DNA of 64,000 nt from Dendrolimus kikuchii (Eukaryota > Arthropoda > Insecta > Lepidoptera > Lasiocampidae): assembly GCA_019925095.2 (NCBI GenBank), contig CM034388.1, forward strand, positions 8,764,501 through 8,828,500, given 5' to 3'. The notes under the pieces are model-generated. The model saw only the letters and a list, made by a program, of their open reading frames with translations, searched no databases and was not told the origin of the DNA. The position numbers and the translations under genes are program-made. Shown here piece by piece: positions 58,525 to 64,000 of the stretch (positions are counted from its first letter, which is position 1; every line of letters starts with the position of its first letter).

Positions 58525-60535
58525 AAAATACAGATAAAAATTAAATATTAAAATTGAAGGCCTAATATTATCCAAAAAAAAATTAAATAAATTACAATGC
58601 AAAATAATACAAAAAAAAATCATTTTATCATATGCTAAGCTGAGGGAGAGCGAAGGAGATGGAAGAGTGGCACCGAACTTCTAGACCTGTATTTGAAGCT
58701 TATTTTATGAAAATTACTTAATTTTAACGCTAAAGACTTAATAAGAAGTCTTAGTCAATGAAAACATCTGTCCTTTTCTACAGTTCATGTAAATGGTAAT
58801 CTAATTTAATAACTTTCCACGCGAAATAGCAAAATGTATATTTATTTACGTGGTAAAGCCTTTGAGACTCCACGGCAACGCTATATAAGAGAGCAGCTGC
58901 TACTTTCCTTATCTTTAATACGTAAATATTGAATTTTACAAGACTAGACGGCAAGAGAAAATTATTTATAAGTACAGAATAATAAGTATTAATATTTTTA
59001 AAAATAAGGCTTTAACGGCCTTTTGTATTTTCCGCTTAACGTGACAGCGTTCACTATAAAATATAAGGAAAATGGGCCCACATCTTACCTTGGTGCCGTC
59101 GATTTAGAAAAAATTAAAAACTATTATCACGTGCCAAATGTAAAAAGCGTGCGAAACCATAATTTACACGCTTATAAAGTAAATGACAGATGGCGTAATT
59201 AGTAAACACAAATATAATAGCGCCTGTTACAAAGGTCAATAATCCAGATTGAAAAACTTGTGGCTCAGTCTATTATGACTGTATGCGTAAAAAAAACAAT
59301 AAAACAGTATAAGCATCCTCCGTTATATGCATAAAAGGAATTCTCCAAGATCCGAGGCGCCAATATTGTTTTATGGCGCGTTTATTGCCGCCTGTTTGCC
59401 GCCATTCACATAATTACGTCAGAGGGCAAAGGATCTATTTTTTAATCGACCATGTTATAAGGGTTATAGGTCAAGAAGCTCCTAAATTAATGGTCCTTGT
59501 TAGTTATGATTTTGGCGACAGCTGTGGCTGCGATCTTTATAAATTATAAATAATAGAATGCTGTATTTATATGCTGATTTTAGACGGATCAACCAAAATT
59601 AATCAATTTGGTTGAAAGACATAGAACAGATTTAAAAGGATACAACGATATTCCACTTTTGCTGATTCATCCATATTGAAAAAGATAAATGAATCCTCTA
59701 ATAGTTTGTTACTTAGGAACTGGGATGAAACGTGGACAAGTAAACGTTGGATTTTCTACAAATTTCAAGTCAGTAAACGGGCTGCTTTTTAATTATTTGT
59801 GTAGCTAACGGAGTGAGTGCCTCGTATCCATAAATATTCAATTAGAATTTAGAATAATGTTGAACCAAAGTGTATTTGCTTGACGCCAAACTCAACGCAA
59901 AGTCATAATTCGTCGTTAATGAAAATGAATATCTGTAATTACTTGAACTAAAATAGTTGCAGTATTTTATTTTAAGCAATACTTATTTATACATTTTTTG
60001 AAAATAATACTACACGGCCAAATATACCTAATACTTCAATATTCCGCCAAAAATAAGTCTACTATAACCATTGAGGTATATCTAAGACAACATATTAATA
60101 AATGCACTTCGAATAGATTGTTCTTTAAGTTTGAAATACACACAATTCAAACACCTACAACAGATTTTTGTTTGAAAGTACTTCTAATATGAAAGATAAT
60201 ATGAAAGTTAATATGAAGGAATAATAAGGGAAAAAACATCTCTTCCATATTTTAAGATTTACTAAGGTTAATGTGTAAATATGAAAAGTGGATGCAGGAA
60301 GAATGACACGTGTATATTGTAGACCAGCAAACATCGTACCAAAGAATATTTAGGTCAAAATGTCGCCGCGTGGGTGTCGCGACGTCTATCGACATTACTG
60401 CCTCACGACTCCAATGTTGTCTCATAAGATTTCCCTTTTTATGTATATTCAACAAGTATATACGCTTGTCCCAAATAACAAGAGTATTATGAGTTCATTA
60501 TCAATGGGTGTCGTTCAATCCTATAGCAAAAAATA
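58525..60535. other. AT-rich stretch, nothing assigned
   Basis: No supported gene or repeat boundary. Confidence 0.4.
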
Positions 60536-60539
60536 ACCA

Positions 60540-61085
60540 AGTCTCCAAAGACTATCTTCTAGGGTCTTCTTCCTCTTTGGATTGGATTGAGGTGGTTGGG
60601 GTCTCGAGGTTTTAACTCTTTGCCCCGGCTGCAACGCAATGCACAACTACCCACCGGTACCTGGGTTTGGTGCCGCTTCTCCGCTTGGCGATGGCTTTGC
60701 AGCACACGTTGACTAATCTACGGCGTCTGATGGCCTTCGCGAGCTATGCGCTGGCTACTTCTGCGGCTTAGTTGGCGATTGATTAGCGTTTGGTGGCAAT
60801 CTAGGAGTTTAGGTAGCCACCTGTGGCTTTTGGTGGCCTGTCAGTGGCTTTCTAGGTTTCGCGACCTCATGCCATCGCCCTGGTTGGGTAAGCGAATGCG
60901 ATCGTGAGTAATCGGCAGCCAGATGCGTTGATGATCTGGTGGCCATGCAAGTAGTGGTTCAATCCCGTGTAGTGACGTGTGGTCGCCAAAAGCTATGTAG
61001 GAGAGGTTAGGCCTGTCCTATGTCAGTGAACATGCCCAGCGCAGTCTGTCAGTCCTTCTGAAAGTTTGTCTCGAATAGGTTCCAG
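60540..61085. other. GC-rich, G/T-skewed non-coding block
   Basis: About 540 bases are markedly richer in GC than the neighbours and rich in 'ttggtggc', 'tggctt', 'ctggtggcc' motifs on the plus strand. No ORF of any length crosses it on either strand. Edges are sharp against AT-rich DNA (agtctccaaagac left, 'ataggttccagaaagac' right). It could be a 5' UTR of a LINE or a decayed element; not recognised. Confidence 0.4.
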
Positions 61086-61089
61086 AAAG

Positions 61090-61840
61090 ACTTAATGGAT
61101 TTAAAATAAACATTTTGGATTTCAATTTTCATGCATGTGTCATTTCTACATCATGTATAGTCGAGAAAATATCAATATGAAATCTGAGTTCGACTCGAAG
61201 GAAATGGCAGGAAGAGCTAATTATTTATTAAAGTTACTTAATATTTAATATACAAAGATGTCTGTATTTTCTTAATCTTATTTTCTAATTATATCCCAGC
61301 CTCTCTTATTATTAACATAATTAATGTATTAAGTAAAATCTAATGTTATGTTTTCTAAATATACGAAATATTTAACAAGTTTAAATACATAAACAACGTT
61401 TCTAACAACCATGGAAAATATTCTTTTAAGCTGAACTTTTATGAAAGTCAGACAACCTAAGACTAAAATTAGTCTTATCTCTGCGCAAAACGCGTTAGTC
61501 ATAACAAAAATGATTGCGTGGAAAGTGGGCTTATTCATCTCGTCATTATCTAAATAGGCTCGTTCTCATCCAAAACTCATATAACGAAAAATCTTATTTA
61601 TGTGAAAAAGGATAAAAAGGGCTAATATTACCAAGAATTTTATACTTACGTAAAAATGACTTACTAAAATAAAATTACTAATACGTTTATTTTTCTCTGT
61701 ATTAGGTAATTATGACTACTTTTAACACTTTATAAACTAAATTTAAACGCGTGTAAATTATTGTAAGTTTTTTACGGTTTTATAATCGCCTTGTCCAACG
61801 AAGTAATAAAAGAAGTATTTACACGACGGTCACTGCAAAA
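61090..61840. other. AT-rich stretch, nothing assigned
   Basis: No supported feature. Confidence 0.4.
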
Positions 61841-61844
61841 ACTA

Positions 61845-61935
61845 CCTAAGTCGCACAAATTCGAACCCACGGAATTTCGACATGACAAGCGTGCACAATG
61901 TCTATGCCACTGAGCTATTTCGAGTTGCAATATAA
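61845..61935 (-). mobile_element. SINE head with tRNA-like A and B boxes
   Basis: On the minus strand 'atagctcagtggcatagac' (A box) and 'gtgggttcgaatttgtgcg' (B box) sit at the spacing of an RNA polymerase III promoter. The anticodon arm is not tRNA-like, so a SINE or tRNA pseudogene is likelier than a tRNA gene. Confidence 0.5.
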
Positions 61936-62054
61936 GGAAATTGTTATAAAACGTAACGGATTTTTTTTCAAATATGGCTTTGCACGATTTGTTTAGTGAA
62001 GCTAATGAAGCTGCTGTGAAGAGTTTCCTATGGCAGTTCGACAAGACCTAATAA

Positions 62055-63335
62055 TAGGTTGGGGAAAAAGTCTTTTCGCATATAGTATGTATGAACTTGT
62101 AATAAGATCTCTTTGGCTATACCATTTGTATCTGGCTGGTTTTGGTATCATTAAAAAGTTTTAATTTTAAAGAAGATAATTCCAAATTTAAATTAGGAAA
62201 ATGTGTGATTTTCATTTGTTTTTCTTATTGTTAAAATGAGTGAATCTAATGAAGAAATTCGATATATTTTAAAATTTTACCACAAAAAAGGTAAAAATGC
62301 AACACAAGCCGCGAAAAAAAATTTGTGATGTTTATGGACCTAATGCAGTATCTGTGAGAGTAGCGCAAATTTGGTTTAAGCGTTTTCAATCAGGAAATTT
62401 TGATATCAGAGATGTACGTCGCTCTGGTCACCCTGTTACGGACAAAATTGATGCCATTTTTGAAAAAGTGGAGCAAGATCAGTATATTAGTAGTTACGAT
62501 GTAGCTGGAGAACTGGGAATTGACCACAAAACGGTTTTGGCGCATTTGAAAAAAGCTGGGTATACAAAAAAGCCCAATATTTGGGTGCCTCGTGAGCTCA
62601 CTGAAAGAAACCTAATGAACCGTGTACTCATTTGTGACTCTTTATTACGATGTAATGAAACCGAACCATTTTTGAAGAAGCTGATAACTGGTGATGAAAA
62701 GTGGATCGTACGACAAGAACGTGCGAAAAAGATCGTGGTCAAAGGCCGGTCAGGCTTCACAGACTGTGGCGAAACCCGAGTTAACTCGCAACAAGGTGAT
62801 GCTGTGTGTATGGTGAGATTGGAAGGGCATTATTCATTATGAGCTGTTACCGCCAGTCAGGACCATCGATTCTGAACTGTACTGCGAACAACTGATGAGA
62901 TTAAAGCAAAAAGTTGAGAGAAAGCGGCTGGAATTAATCAACAGAAGGGGTGTGGTTTTTCACCATGATAACGCTAGACCTCACACATCTTTAGCCACTT
63001 AGCAAAAATTACGAGAGTTTGGCTGGGAGGTGTTAATGCATCCGCCGTATAGTCCTGACTTTGCACCTTCAGATTTTCACCTGTTTCGGTCTCTGCAGAA
63101 TACCTTAGGTAATGTGAGGTTAACATCACGAGAGGACTGCCAAAACCACTTCTCGCAATTTTTTTATCAGAGGCCTCAAAATTTTTATAGCAATGGGATC
63201 ACGTCCCTACCTACAAGATGGCAAAAATTTATCCAACAAAATGGCACCTACATACTTTAGTTAAATGTAAATAAACTTTATAAAAAACCTTTTTAATTTT
63301 TATATAAAAAACGAAGAAACTTTTTCCCCAACCTA
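62055..63335 (+). mobile_element. Mariner element, full length but inactivated
   Basis: The terminal inverted repeats start GGTTGGGGAAAAAGT on both ends (62057-62080, 63310-63333; first 15 bases identical) and TA flanks each side (62055-62056, 63334-63335), the mariner target. The 1,277-bp length between the TAs is standard for the family. The single gene inside is broken. Confidence 0.9.
62236..63260 (+). pseudogene. Mariner transposase, frameshifted and interrupted
   Basis: The gene starts with ATG at 62236 (MSESNEEIRYILKFYH) and ends at the TAG at 63258. It keeps the N-terminal helix-turn-helix region (IWFKRFQSGNF, RRSGHPV), GDEKWI with the first catalytic Asp, HHDNARPHTS with the second, and YSPDFAPSDFHLF with the third 34 residues later, so the catalytic triad is D,D34D. 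It is inactivated by an extra A in the run at 62314-62321, a frameshift near 62709, a TGA at 62814-62816 and a TAG at 63000-63002. The closest type I recall is the cecropia subfamily, which includes the vertebrate Hsmar1; this is from motif similarity only. Confidence 0.85.
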
Positions 63336-63535
63336 ATATACTAAATAATCAAAATGTTCAACAAAACCATATTATTTTTACCTAAAAACAATAAATCTTA
63401 AAACTAATGTTAATTTCAACCAACGTTATATATTTTTTATAATACTGCATAGCAAATCGCTTTTAGTTTCTACAAAAAAAGTGTGTGTCAGCTCCGACGC
63501 AAGACTGAAATTACTCCTAAAGCACGATTGTCTTA

Positions 63536-63958
63536 TTTTTTTTTTTTTTTTTATTATAGATAGGTTTGCGTTTGACCACGATCACGTCCAGTGCCGGACG
63601 ATGATGCGGTCGAAGATGGAGCACGCTTACCTAGATAATACCTATTCACACGAGACTTGAAGATTCCCGGATTGTACTTTTCTGGAAACACGGACTCTGG
63701 TAGTGCATTCCACAATTCTGCCGTACGCAGAAGGAACGTGGAGGCGAAACGTTTAGTACGCACTGGTATCGTTTCCACTGTGAAACGATGGCGCAAACCA
63801 GAGCGTCTTGTGGTCCGAAGATGGAATGGTGTAGGGGGAATCAGGTCAAACAGTTCAACCGCACACTCTCCGAAATGAATCCTATAAAAAACCGACAGAC
63901 TAGCAACCCGGCGTCGATGCTCTTGTCTTTGAATGTGCACTGATGGATATTATTTTAG
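63536..63958 (-). pseudogene. LINE C-terminal fragment with poly-A tail
   Basis: On the minus strand frame 63554-63940 reads SVFYRIHFGECAVELFDLIP and ends with RTAELWNALPESVFPEKYN and FKSRVNRYY, the C-terminal block of CR1/Jockey-type LINE proteins. A run of 17 T on the plus strand (63536-63552) is its poly-A tail. TCTTAT near 63531 and TCTTAT near 63959 may be a short target duplication. The reverse transcriptase core lies upstream and is absent. The 128-codon frame begins with a GTG inside the domain, not a genuine start. Confidence 0.7.
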
Positions 63959-64000
63959 ATCTTATATTATTGCATTAAAGTTCCAAATTGTATAATAAAA

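Noticed and set aside
61845..61935. Genuine tRNA gene
   Set aside because: A and B boxes are present but the acceptor and anticodon stems do not pair; SINE head is likelier. Same for 37040-37105 and 54815-54890.

Overview
This 64-kb window is AT-rich eukaryotic DNA and almost certainly comes from a lepidopteran (moth or butterfly) genome. The basis is its repeat content: a BEL/Pao LTR retrotransposon, mariner, PIF/Harbinger, hAT and MULE DNA transposon remnants, CR1/Jockey/RTE-like LINE tails, tRNA-derived SINE-like sequences, and many short interspersed repeats in a style familiar from moth genomes. I found no host protein-coding gene, no intact tRNA or rRNA gene, no operon-like organisation and no CRISPR array. 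Nearly all short ORFs are chance readings of AT-rich DNA or readings through repeats, so I do not list them.

Layout. 1-5.6 kb holds dispersed repeat fragments, including a 78-bp retroposed fragment with a 15-bp target duplication and a GC-rich repeat block. 7.4-9.7 kb holds LINE tails and a short inverted-repeat element (family B). 15.4-16.2 kb is an internally deleted PIF/Harbinger element with long terminal inverted repeats. 16.6-19.3 kb holds two solo LTRs of one Ty3/gypsy-like family and, between them, a deleted MULE transposase remnant. 20-22.3 kb has a mariner C-terminal fragment, a near-perfect hairpin and a foldback. 24.8-25.5 kb shows a family A retroposon nested inside a family B element. 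26.8-39.9 kb is repeat fragments and unassigned AT-rich DNA.

40.2-45.5 kb is the highlight: a 5.25-kb BEL/Pao element with apparently identical 482-bp LTRs, a GATAC target-site duplication, a tRNA-Tyr-type primer binding site and an intact 900-codon Gag-protease ORF. Reverse transcriptase and most of RNase H are missing, and only a broken integrase remnant remains. It looks like a recently mobilised, non-autonomous, Gag-retaining derivative. The family A retroposon recurs at 45.6, 49.1, 51.4 and 56.2 kb. 52.2-52.8 kb is a candidate LTR carrying a cluster of TTCCG/TCCGG motifs. 54.0-54.7 kb is an hAT-like non-autonomous element with near-matching 8-bp target duplications. 56.2-57.0 kb is a third solo LTR holding two later retroposon insertions. 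60.5-61.1 kb is a GC-rich non-coding block. 62.06-63.33 kb is a complete-length but inactivated mariner, and 63.5-63.95 kb is the poly-A end of a LINE.

The elements do not form one pathway. They record successive waves of transposition, and several nested insertions and target duplications give relative ages. The only plausible current activity is trans-mobilisation of the BEL/Pao derivative by autonomous relatives elsewhere in the genome.
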